A model generated the notes under the pieces. The model did no database searches and was not told the DNA's origin. It was given only the letters and a program-made list of their open reading frames with translations. The translations under genes were made by a program, and so were the position numbers. A stretch of 64,000 nt of DNA from assembly GCA_017544005.1 (NCBI GenBank), contig JAFYEZ010000005.1, positions 22,047 to 86,046 of the forward strand, in the 5' to 3' direction. The DNA is from Bacteroidales bacterium (GTDB lineage Bacteria > Bacteroidota > Bacteroidia > Bacteroidales > UBA932). Shown piece by piece: positions 34,018-41,402 of the stretch; the stretch's first letter is position 1, and each line of letters begins with the position of its first letter.

Positions 34018-34767
34018 ATGAAACTCAGCTGCAAAGACCTGGTCAAGAAATACGGCAAACGCACCGTCGTCAAGGGCGTTTCCATCGAAGTCGAACAGGG
34101 TGAAATCGTCGGTCTTCTCGGCCCGAACGGCGCCGGAAAGACCACCTCATTCTACATGATCACCGGTCTGATCAAGCCCAACGACGGCCAGATTTTCCTT
34201 GACGACGAGGAGATCACCAAACTCCCGATGTACCGCCGGGCCCAGAAGGGCGTCGGCTACCTGGCCCAGGAGGCATCGGTCTTCCGCACGATGAGCGTTC
34301 AGGACAACATCCTCTCCGTCATGGAGATGGCCGGATTCGAGAAGGCCTACCGGCTGGAGCGGCTGGAGGCGCTGATTGATGAATTCGGTCTTCACAAGGT
34401 CCGCAAGAGTCTGGGTATCCAGCTCTCCGGCGGCGAGCGGCGCCGCTGCGAGATTGCCCGGGCGCTGGCCATCAACCCCAAGTTCATCCTGCTGGACGAG
34501 CCTTTCGCCGGAGTCGACCCGATCGCCGTGGAGGATATTCAGCACATCATTGCCAAGCTCAAGACCAAGAACATCGGCATCATCATCACCGACCACAACG
34601 TGCACGAGACGCTGGCCATCACAGACCGCGCCTACCTCCTGTACGAAGGCAGCATCTTGGAGAGCGGCACCGCCGAGCAGCTGGCCGCCAATCCGGAGGT
34701 TCGCAAGAAGTATCTGGGTCAGAATTTCGAACTCCGCAAAGCCGTCCTGCACGAACGGCCGGAGTAA
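34018..34767 (+). CDS. lptB: LPS export ABC transporter ATP-binding protein
   Basis: A 249-residue ATPase of the LptB2FG transporter that extracts lipopolysaccharide from the inner membrane. Walker A GPNGAGKTT (35-43), the family-typical YLAQEASVFR, signature LSGGERRR and Walker B FILLDEPFAGVDP are present, as is the switch TDHNVHETL. It is co-transcribed with dnaX. Its presence supports a diderm, LPS-bearing cell. Confidence 0.96.
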   Translation: MKLSCKDLVKKYGKRTVVKGVSIEVEQGEIVGLLGPNGAGKTTSFYMITGLIKPNDGQIFLDDEEITKLPMYRRAQKGVGYLAQEASVFRTMSVQDNILSVMEMAGFEKAYRLERLEALIDEFGLHKVRKSLGIQLSGGERRRCEIARALAINPKFILLDEPFAGVDPIAVEDIQHIIAKLKTKNIGIIITDHNVHETLAITDRAYLLYEGSILESGTAEQLAANPEVRKKYLGQNFELRKAVLHERPE

Positions 34768-34778
34768 TCAATCCCCAA

Positions 34779-35618
34779 TCAGAGGCACTTTTCAGCCGGT
34801 GCAATCGGGTGCTCTCCCACCGTCAGGATGGGAGGCAGTTGCGCCACTTTGAACGCAGCCCCGGCCTTGACCCGGATAATCCGCTCCACAAGCTGAGCAT
34901 CCGCACCGCCGGCGATCACCTCGTCGGCCGGGATCCCCTCCTCATGCAGGGCATGGAGGACGGGATCCAGGACGCCGTAAGGGGGCAGCGTATCCGTATC
35001 TTTCTGATCCGGCTTGAGTTCGGCGGAGGGCTCTTTGGAGATGGTATGCAGCGGAATGATCAGCCGCTCGGCATTGATCTCCTGCGCCAGTTCATAGACC
35101 TGCAGCTTGTAGAGGTCCGCGATGACCATCATCGCACCGCAGAGGTCGCCGTACAGCGTGCCGTAGCCCATGAAGAGCTCGCTCTTGTTGGAGGTGTTCA
35201 GCAGCAGGGCGTCGTAGCGGTTGGCATAGGTCATTACGATGGTGCCACGGATCCGCGCCTGGAGGTTCTCCTGCGCCACAAACCACTCGCCGATCGAGAA
35301 ATACCCGTTCATCTCGCGCATGAAAGCGGCGTAGATCTTCTCAATGGGGATAATGTCGTAGCGGCCGCCCACGTTGTTGACCAGCTCCACGGAGTCGGAG
35401 ACCGAGTGGATGGAGGAGTATTCCGAAGGCATCAGGATGCCTCGGACATTGTCCACCCCGAGCGCCTCCACGGCGAGGGCGTACACCACGGCGGAATCGA
35501 TCCCGCCCGAGAGGCCCACGACGGCCTGGCGCTTGTTGCAGTTCGAGAAATAACGGCCGATCTTGTCGACGAGGGTGGCGTGCACCTGCTCGATAGGAAG
35601 CGAGGGTTCGAGAATCAT
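34779..35618 (-). CDS. nadE: NAD+ synthetase, ammonia-dependent type
   Basis: A 279-residue enzyme converting nicotinic acid adenine dinucleotide to NAD+. The PP-loop VGLSGGIDSAVV (Gly-rich ATP site at 37-43) and NTSNKSELFMGYGTLYGD are conserved. There is no glutaminase domain, so free ammonia is the likely nitrogen donor. The start is set at the ATG at 35618, 7 bases after the prs stop; the longer frame overlaps prs. It is the last gene of engB-prs-nadE. Confidence 0.95.
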   Translation of the reverse strand: MILEPSLPIEQVHATLVDKIGRYFSNCNKRQAVVGLSGGIDSAVVYALAVEALGVDNVRGILMPSEYSSIHSVSDSVELVNNVGGRYDIIPIEKIYAAFMREMNGYFSIGEWFVAQENLQARIRGTIVMTYANRYDALLLNTSNKSELFMGYGTLYGDLCGAMMVIADLYKLQVYELAQEINAERLIIPLHTISKEPSAELKPDQKDTDTLPPYGVLDPVLHALHEEGIPADEVIAGGADAQLVERIIRVKAGAAFKVAQLPPILTVGEHPIAPAEKCL

Positions 35619-35625
35619 GGTCTGG

Positions 35626-36597
35626 TTAGCTGCGGATAAAGAGGTCGCTGACCGGCTCGTTGTGGTAGATATGGTCAATCACGTCGGCGAAGAGGCCGGT
35701 CATCGAGAGTACGGTAAACTTGGTATTGTCCTTCTCAGGCTTGAGGGGAACGGTGTCGGCCACGATGAACTCCTTGATGGGGGAGTCGTTGATGCGGTCG
35801 TAAGCGGGACCGGAGAGGATGGCATGGGTGCAGACGGCGCGTACGCTACGGGCGCCGCGGCTCATCAGCACTTCTGCGCACTTGGTGATGGTACCGGCCG
35901 TGTCCACCATGTCGTCCACGATCACGACATCCTTGCCCTCGATGTCACCGATGGCGGTCATACTGCCCACGACATTGGCTTTCGAGCGGTCTTTGTGGCA
36001 GATGATCAGCGAAGCGTTCAGGTATTTGGCATAGACGTTGGCTTTCTTGGCACCGCCCATATCCGGCGAAGCGATGGCGAGGTTCTCCAGATTCAGGTTC
36101 TTGATGTAAGGGATGAAGATGGAACTTGCCCAGAGATGGTCCACGGGGATGTCGAAGAATCCCTGAATCTGGGCAGCGTGAAGCTCACAGGTCATCACGC
36201 GGTCGCATCCGGCAGCGGTAAGCATATTGGCCACCAGTTTGGAAGCGATTGAAACGCGGGGGCGGTCCTTGCGGTCCTGGCGGGCCCAGCCGAAATAGGG
36301 AATGACGGCAATGACCTTGTAGGCGGATGCACGGCGCGCCGCATCAATCATCAGCAGCAGTTCGAAGAGGTTGTCAGCCGGCGGATTGGTTCCCTGAACG
36401 ATAAAGACGGTCGCGCCGCGTACACTCTCCGTGTACTGGGGCTGAAATTCCCCGTCACTGAAGACGGTAAGTTCAGAATCGCCGACCCGGGTGCCGAGTT
36501 TTTCAGCAATCTTCTCTGCAAAGGGGCGGGCGCCCGTGCAGGCAAAGATTTTCAACCGGTGATCGTACTGTTCCCAACGATGATTACGCTGTTCCAT
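35626..36597 (-). CDS. prs: Ribose-phosphate pyrophosphokinase (PRPP synthetase)
   Basis: A 323-residue enzyme making PRPP from ribose-5-phosphate and ATP, feeding NAD, nucleotide and His synthesis. Visible are FSDGEFQPQYTESVRG, the flexible-loop region YFGWARQDRKDRPR and the PRPP-binding motif DVVIVDDMVDTAGT. The ATG at 36597 is used because homology starts at about residue 15 from it and the longer frame runs into engB. Linking PRPP supply to nadE in one operon fits their metabolism. Confidence 0.97.
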   Translation of the reverse strand: MEQRNHRWEQYDHRLKIFACTGARPFAEKIAEKLGTRVGDSELTVFSDGEFQPQYTESVRGATVFIVQGTNPPADNLFELLLMIDAARRASAYKVIAVIPYFGWARQDRKDRPRVSIASKLVANMLTAAGCDRVMTCELHAAQIQGFFDIPVDHLWASSIFIPYIKNLNLENLAIASPDMGGAKKANVYAKYLNASLIICHKDRSKANVVGSMTAIGDIEGKDVVIVDDMVDTAGTITKCAEVLMSRGARSVRAVCTHAILSGPAYDRINDSPIKEFIVADTVPLKPEKDNTKFTVLSMTGLFADVIDHIYHNEPVSDLFIRS

Positions 36598-36611
36598 AGG
36601 TATTGATAGAT

Positions 36612-37211
36612 TTAAAGTGATTGTAGAATGGTTCCGATGTAATTGAGAATCTCTTCGCGGCCGGTTTTCTCCTTGGAGGAGCTGCGGAAGACGGGCGGGA
36701 GTTCCTCCCACTCCTCCAGCAGGCCGGCGTTGTTCTGGGAAATCTGGGCCTCCAGGGCATGGGTGCCCGATTTGTCGCACTTGGTATAGATGATGGCGAA
36801 GGGGATTCCCTCCTCCCCCAGCATCCGCATGAATTCCAGGTCAATCTTCTGCAGGGGCAGCCGCGAGTCGAGCAGCACGAACAGGAGCGCCATTTCCTGT
36901 GAGCCCAGGACATATTCCCGGATCATCGCAGCGAGGCGGTCCCGCCCCTGGCGTCCCATCTTGGCATAGCCGTAACCGGGCAGGTCCACCAGATACCAGC
37001 TGTCATTGATCAGGAAATGATTGACCAGCCGCGTCTTGCCCGGCTGCGACGAGGTGTGCGCCAACTTGCCGTGGGCGCAAAGACAGTTGATCAGGGAAGA
37101 TTTACCGACGTTGGAGCGGCCGATAAAGGCGAATTCGGGGAGACGGGCAGCAGGCCTGTCCTGAAGCTTCTGGCTGCTTCCGGCGAACAGAGCGCTGCGG
37201 ATTTCCATCAT
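36612..37211 (-). CDS. engB: Ribosome biogenesis GTP-binding protein EngB (YsxC/YihA)
   Basis: A 199-residue GTPase required for large ribosomal subunit assembly. The G1 loop GRSNVGKSS (31-39), G3 DLPGYGYAK and G4 TKCDK are clear. There are two adjacent Met starts at 37211 and 37208. First gene of a leftward operon with prs (14-base gap) and nadE. Confidence 0.96.
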   Translation of the reverse strand: MMEIRSALFAGSSQKLQDRPAARLPEFAFIGRSNVGKSSLINCLCAHGKLAHTSSQPGKTRLVNHFLINDSWYLVDLPGYGYAKMGRQGRDRLAAMIREYVLGSQEMALLFVLLDSRLPLQKIDLEFMRMLGEEGIPFAIIYTKCDKSGTHALEAQISQNNAGLLEEWEELPPVFRSSSKEKTGREEILNYIGTILQSL

Positions 37212-37236
37212 GTTGACCCCCCGTTTTTAGATGGGG

Positions 37237-37244
37237 CAAAGATA
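37237..37244 (-). promoter_or_regulatory. -7 promoter element of engB-prs-nadE
   Basis: The minus strand reads TATCTTTG, 25 bases before the ATG, in the short gap after ribF. Confidence 0.7.
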
Positions 37245-37248
37245 GGAA

Positions 37249-38139
37249 TTATATCTGGAATTTCCGCGCAGCGGAAAGGTCTTTCTTCAGTTGTTTTTTC
37301 AGGCCGTCGAGCGAATCGAATTTCTGCTCGTCCCGCAGGCGGCTGATAAACTCGATGCGAAGATCCAGGCCATAGATGTCCTCCTCAAAATCGAGGATAT
37401 GGGCCTCCACGATCTGACCGCGTCCGTCGGCCAGCGTAGGCCGCGTTCCGATATTGCAGATTCCGAGGTAGCTCCGGCCGAGCACCGTGACCTTGACGAC
37501 ATAGACGCCGCCGGCGGGAATCAGCTTGAGCGGCTCGTAGAGCGAAAGGTTGGCGGTCGGAAAACCGAGGGTCCGGCCAATCCGGTTGCCGGCCACCACC
37601 ACGCCGTCGAGCGCATAACGATAGCCCAGCAGACTGTTTCCCAGGACGACATCGCCCTGGGAAAGGATGTCGCGGATCATCGTCGAACTCACGGCACGCC
37701 CGGAAGCGGAGAGACTCTCGGTGACCGAGACCGGCACAATCCCGCACAGGCGGACGATCCTGTCGCGCTGCTCGGCCTCGCGGACATCGTCGCTGCCCAG
37801 GTGATGGTCATACCCCAGCACCAGGTGCGTAACGTTGTACTTTCCAACCAGATAGCGACTGAGGAACTCGCTCGCCGTCAGGCCGCTGAACTCCCGGGTG
37901 AAGGGCAGGACCACGAATTCGTCCACGCCGAGGGCCAGGCAGCGCTGGCGCTTCTCCTCCAGAGAGGTCAGCAGCCGCAGTTTGTCCGCATCCAGCTGGA
38001 GCACGTTGCGCGGATGGGGCCAGAAGGTGACGACCATACTTTTTCCGCCCGCCTCGCGGGCCATGGCCACGGCTTTGTCAATCACCATGCGGTGACCGCT
38101 GTGAACGCCGTCGAAAAAACCGGTTGCAGCTACGATCAT
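37249..38139 (-). CDS. ribF: Bifunctional riboflavin kinase/FAD synthetase
   Basis: A 296-residue enzyme making FMN and then FAD. The N-terminal nucleotidyltransferase has GFFDGVHSGHRMVI (HxGH at 13-16) and, later, SSTMIRDILSQGDV. The C-terminal flavokinase has GRTLGFPTANL and the conserved EAHILDFEEDIYG end. The ATG at 38139 overlaps the xseB stop (ATGA). Third gene of xseA-xseB-ribF. Confidence 0.96.
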   Translation of the reverse strand: MIVAATGFFDGVHSGHRMVIDKAVAMAREAGGKSMVVTFWPHPRNVLQLDADKLRLLTSLEEKRQRCLALGVDEFVVLPFTREFSGLTASEFLSRYLVGKYNVTHLVLGYDHHLGSDDVREAEQRDRIVRLCGIVPVSVTESLSASGRAVSSTMIRDILSQGDVVLGNSLLGYRYALDGVVVAGNRIGRTLGFPTANLSLYEPLKLIPAGGVYVVKVTVLGRSYLGICNIGTRPTLADGRGQIVEAHILDFEEDIYGLDLRIEFISRLRDEQKFDSLDGLKKQLKKDLSAARKFQI

Positions 38140-38336
38140 TGTTCTTCCTCCTTGAATAGTTTTTCCATCTGTTCCCGGTCGCCGCGGAGATACTCCTTGC
38201 ACCAGGCAATCTTCTCCAGCGCACTGCGCACATCCGCCGCCACGGCCGCCAGTTCCCGCTTGGGATCCTCGATGGCCGCGACCAGCTTTTCCAGCTCGGC
38301 AAAGACCGACTCGTAGGTTTTCTTCTGCTCTTCCAT
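38136..38336 (-). CDS. xseB: Exodeoxyribonuclease VII small subunit
   Basis: A 66-residue, mostly helical protein. The YESVFAELEKLVAAIED pattern is the XseB helix that packs in multiple copies on XseA to regulate single-strand DNA degradation. It lies 2 bases after xseA and overlaps ribF by 4 bases. Confidence 0.9.
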   Translation of the reverse strand: MEEQKKTYESVFAELEKLVAAIEDPKRELAAVAADVRSALEKIAWCKEYLRGDREQMEKLFKEEEQ

Positions 38337-38338
38337 AT

Positions 38339-39538
38339 TCAGTTGTTTTTCATTGTCTTGGATGTAACTTCCGCCTCCACCGTTCCGTCGCCGAAGCAGA
38401 CCGAAAGCCGGTCGCCGGCCGCGAAGGCAGCCGCCGAAGAGACCCGCATTCCTTCCCGCAGGACCAGGGCGCCGCCCCGGGCAAGCTGGGCCTCGGGATC
38501 CGCCGCGGCCAGGCGCAACTGCAGGGTCTCCAGGCGCTTCTCCTCCAGGGTGTAGCGGAGAGACAGCGCGCTGCGGATGCGGAGCAGCTGGGCGGCGAGT
38601 TGCGACTCGCTGCGGGAGGCTTTGGCTTCGAGCGCCAGACGGAGCCGCTGAGCCAGGGAGGTGAGTTCGTAATCGGCCGAAGCAAAACGCTCGATCAGGT
38701 AGTCGGCCAGGGCGGTCGGGGTCTTGACCGCCGTGTGGGCCACCTCGTCGATGATGTGGTGGTCGTGGTCATGCCCGATTCCCGTCAGCACCGGGAGCGG
38801 GAACTGCGCGACATTGACCACCAGTTCGTAGTCGTCGAAACAGACCAGGTCGGAGGCGCTGCCGCCGCCGCGGAGAATCAGCAGGGCGTCAAATTCCGTC
38901 TCGCGCGCCGCTACGGCATCCATCGCCTCGATGATACTCGCGGGGGCCTCGCTTCCCTGCATCGTAGCCTGGAAGAGGACGGCGGAAAACTGGAATCCAT
39001 ACTCATTGTCGAGCAGGTGGTGGCGGAAATCCCGCCAACCCGCCGCCGTGGCGCTGGTGATGACGGCAAAGCGGCGCGGCAGAGCCGCCAGCGGCAACTG
39101 ACCGTTCAAGTCGAGCATGCCCTCGCTCTCGAGCCGCAACAACGTCTGCCGGCGGGCCGCCTCCACTTCACCGAGGGTAAAAGAAGGGTCGATATCGGTG
39201 ATAATCAGGGAGAGGCCGTAAAGCTCCGAGTACTGGACCTGGCAGCAGACGAGAATCTTCATGCCGACGGCCAGGGGCTGTCCTGTCTGCCGTTCGAAAT
39301 AGGGGCCGACTAGGCGCCAGGAAGAGGCCCAGATGATGGCGGAACAACGCGCCCGCATCACCCCCTCCTTCTCGGTCTTGTCCACCAGGGTCAGGTAGCA
39401 GTGTCCGGCCGGATTCTCCTTGCATTCACTCACTTCCGCCCACACCCATACCTTTCCGGCAAAATCTTCTGCCAGAGAGGCTTGAATCCGATGCTGCAGT
39501 TCATACAGCCCGATCGCTTCCCGCGGGTCCGTTTCCAT
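38339..39538 (-). CDS. xseA: Exodeoxyribonuclease VII large subunit
   Basis: A 399-residue nuclease subunit. An N-terminal OB fold (KVWVWAEVSECKENPAGHCYLTL, about 29-51) precedes the catalytic domain with RGGGSASDL and GIGHDHDHHIIDEVAHTAVKTPTALADY-type residues, then a coiled-coil C-terminus. Slightly shorter than E. coli XseA (456). First gene of xseA-xseB-ribF, with a near-leaderless promoter and divergent from mraZ. Confidence 0.96.
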   Translation of the reverse strand: METDPREAIGLYELQHRIQASLAEDFAGKVWVWAEVSECKENPAGHCYLTLVDKTEKEGVMRARCSAIIWASSWRLVGPYFERQTGQPLAVGMKILVCCQVQYSELYGLSLIITDIDPSFTLGEVEAARRQTLLRLESEGMLDLNGQLPLAALPRRFAVITSATAAGWRDFRHHLLDNEYGFQFSAVLFQATMQGSEAPASIIEAMDAVAARETEFDALLILRGGGSASDLVCFDDYELVVNVAQFPLPVLTGIGHDHDHHIIDEVAHTAVKTPTALADYLIERFASADYELTSLAQRLRLALEAKASRSESQLAAQLLRIRSALSLRYTLEEKRLETLQLRLAAADPEAQLARGGALVLREGMRVSSAAAFAAGDRLSVCFGDGTVEAEVTSKTMKNN

Positions 39539-39543
39539 ATCGG

Positions 39544-39551
39544 CAAAAGTA
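39544..39551 (-). promoter_or_regulatory. -7 promoter element of xseA-xseB-ribF
   Basis: The minus strand reads TACTTTTG, only 5 bases before the ATG. Confidence 0.7.
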
Positions 39552-39565
39552 AGAAAAATTGCGCT

Positions 39566-39596
39566 TGTTGATAACCCGCTGGATCGTTGTGGATAA
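39566..39596. promoter_or_regulatory. DnaA-box-like pair upstream of mraZ
   Basis: On the minus strand, 39588-39596 reads TTATCCACA, a perfect DnaA box, and 39566-39574 reads TTATCAACA, one mismatch from it. They share orientation and sit between divergent xseA and mraZ. A chance match is possible. Confidence 0.45.
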
Positions 39597-39640
39597 AATG
39601 TGGAAATAAATGTAAGGAAATGGAAGAAAATGGAAGAAAT
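39590..39640 (+). promoter_or_regulatory. TGGA direct repeats, putative MraZ operator
   Basis: TGGA boxes start at 39590, 39601, 39621 and 39631, with a degenerate TGTAA at 39611, giving a phase of about 10 bp. The last two are TGGAAGAAAA and TGGAAGAAAT. Known MraZ proteins bind tandem repeats with 10-bp spacing in their own promoter; the array directly precedes the mraZ -7 element. Confidence 0.6.
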
Positions 39641-39645
39641 ATCCC

Positions 39646-39653
39646 TACCTTTG
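39646..39653 (+). promoter_or_regulatory. -7 promoter element of mraZ and the dcw cluster
   Basis: TACCTTTG, 30 bases before the mraZ ATG. No other convincing promoter is seen before 57.5 kb. Confidence 0.7.
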
Positions 39654-39683
39654 CACTTGGTTAATTTCCGACCGGATTAGACG

Positions 39684-40136
39684 ATGGCAACATTTATCGG
39701 TGAATACAAGGCAAAGGTGGACGACCGGGGACGCATGGTGTTTCCCGCGGCGTTCAAACTGGCGATGGGCCCGGGTGCAGACCTGCGGTTCGTGGTCAAG
39801 GCCTCCCTCTTCACCAGCAGCCTGGAGATGTACTCCTACGCAGAGTGGGAGGCCGACTCCGCCGCCGTCAAGGCGAAGCTGAATTTCTTCAACCGCGAAC
39901 ACGACCGCTTCTGGCGGGAGTACATGCGCGGAACGGCCATCGTGGAACCGGATGACAAGCTAGGCCGCATCCTGATCCCCAAATCCCTTCTGGAGCAAGC
40001 CGGCATCACATCCGGAACAGAAGTGGTATTCTCGGGCAACAATCACAAGATCGAAATCTGGCCGAAGGATCACTACGAGGCCCAGAAATTAGAAAGCACT
40101 GCGTTCGTCGCCCTTGCCGAGAAAATTCTCGGATAA
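39684..40136 (+). CDS. mraZ: Transcriptional regulator MraZ
   Basis: A 150-residue AbrB-like DNA-binding protein, first gene of the dcw cluster and usually its autoregulator. Two MraZ repeats are visible: KVDDRGRMVFPAAFK (about 11-25) and DDKLGRILIPKSLLEQAGI (about 90-108). TGGA repeats lie immediately upstream. Expected to form a ring and bind those repeats. Followed after 15 bases by rsmH. Confidence 0.96.
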   Translation: MATFIGEYKAKVDDRGRMVFPAAFKLAMGPGADLRFVVKASLFTSSLEMYSYAEWEADSAAVKAKLNFFNREHDRFWREYMRGTAIVEPDDKLGRILIPKSLLEQAGITSGTEVVFSGNNHKIEIWPKDHYEAQKLESTAFVALAEKILG

Positions 40137-40151
40137 ATCAGGGAGGACGAC

Positions 40152-41060
40152 ATGACCGCTTACCACATCCCCGTACTTCTCCAAGAGAGCATCGAGGCGC
40201 TCCTTCTCAAACCCGAAGGGGTCTACGTTGACGCCACCTTCGGGGGCGGCGGCCACAGCCGGGCCATTCTGGAGCGGCTCAGTCCCAAGGGACGGCTGAT
40301 TGCCTTCGACAAAGATACCGACGCCCTGGCGCAGGCCCCGGCCGACAAACGGCTTATCCTAGTGCACAACAATTTCCGGTTCGTGCACAACTTCGTCCGT
40401 TACCACGGCTACCCGCAGGTGGACGGCATCCTGGCCGATCTGGGCGTCTCCTCCCACCAGTTCGACACCGGGGAACGGGGATTCTCCTTCCGGTTCGACG
40501 CACCACTGGACATGCGGATGAATACCCGCGCGGGTCGTACCGCAGCCGATCTGGTGAACGACGCCGGCGAAAATGACCTCGAGCGCATCTTCCGCCTCTA
40601 CGGCGAGGTGGAAAACAGCCGCAGGGCGGCGGCACTGGTGGTAAAAGCGCGGGAGAGCGCCCCTATCCGCACAACGGGCGACCTGGCCCGCGCGCTGGAG
40701 AGCATCCTGCCCAAGATGGCGGAACACAAATACCTCGCCAAGGTCTTCCAGGCCCTTCGGATTGAGGTAAACGGCGAACTGGAAGATCTGGACGGCTTCC
40801 TGCAGGGAGCCATCCGGAGCCTGAAACCGGGCGGCCGGATTGCCGTCATTACCTACCACTCGCTGGAAGACCGCCTCGTCAAGAACTATTTCAAGTCCGG
40901 CAACGCTACGGGCGAGATCCAGCGGGACCTGATGGGACGCGGGGCCTCCCCGCTCGAGAGCGTGGAGCGCAAGCCGATCCTGCCCCGCGAGGAAGAGATT
41001 GCCGGCAATACCCGCGCACGCAGCGCAAAACTTCGCGTCGCAAGACGCACGGACGCATAG
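40152..41060 (+). CDS. rsmH: 16S rRNA (cytosine(1402)-N(4))-methyltransferase
   Basis: A 302-residue SAM-dependent methyltransferase. The N-terminal HIPVLLQESIEALL, motif I YVDATFGGGGHSRAIL, LADLGVSSHQFD and the C-terminal ITYHSLEDRLVK are family hallmarks. Conserved second gene of dcw clusters. GAGGACG precedes the ATG. Three-base gap to ftsL. Confidence 0.97.
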   Translation: MTAYHIPVLLQESIEALLLKPEGVYVDATFGGGGHSRAILERLSPKGRLIAFDKDTDALAQAPADKRLILVHNNFRFVHNFVRYHGYPQVDGILADLGVSSHQFDTGERGFSFRFDAPLDMRMNTRAGRTAADLVNDAGENDLERIFRLYGEVENSRRAAALVVKARESAPIRTTGDLARALESILPKMAEHKYLAKVFQALRIEVNGELEDLDGFLQGAIRSLKPGGRIAVITYHSLEDRLVKNYFKSGNATGEIQRDLMGRGASPLESVERKPILPREEEIAGNTRARSAKLRVARRTDA

Positions 41061-41063
41061 AAG

Positions 41064-41396
41064 ATGGCCAAGGTAAAGAACATCACCCGGAAGTTCGTCA
41101 ACTTTTTCAGCGGCGACTTCATCCTCAACCGCAAACTGGACCGCCACGTCTGGTTTATGGTCTATATCTTCGTCCTCTTCAGCATACTCATCACCTGGAG
41201 CCTGACGGTGGAGAGCGCCCTGGTCAAAGTCCGCAAGAACGAGAAGACCATCGAGGCCCTCAATATCGCCCGGGACCAGCGCTCCGTGGAACTGCTGAGC
41301 CTCGACCGGCGCAGCACCCTCGAAGAACTCCTCAAAAAGAATCATTCCACCCTCAAGGTCCCGGAAACGCCGGCCGTCATCCTGGAAGAAAAGTAA
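41064..41396 (+). CDS. ftsL: FtsL-like cell division protein
   Basis: A 110-residue bitopic membrane protein. A basic cytoplasmic N-terminus (1-27) is followed by one membrane helix (about 30-50) and a periplasmic heptad-rich coiled-coil (about 52-100). Sequence identity in FtsL is low in general; the topology, size and position between rsmH and ftsI support the call. It would bridge FtsB/FtsQ to FtsI-FtsW. Confidence 0.85.
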   Translation: MAKVKNITRKFVNFFSGDFILNRKLDRHVWFMVYIFVLFSILITWSLTVESALVKVRKNEKTIEALNIARDQRSVELLSLDRRSTLEELLKKNHSTLKVPETPAVILEEK

Positions 41397-41402
41397 CGGA
41401 CT

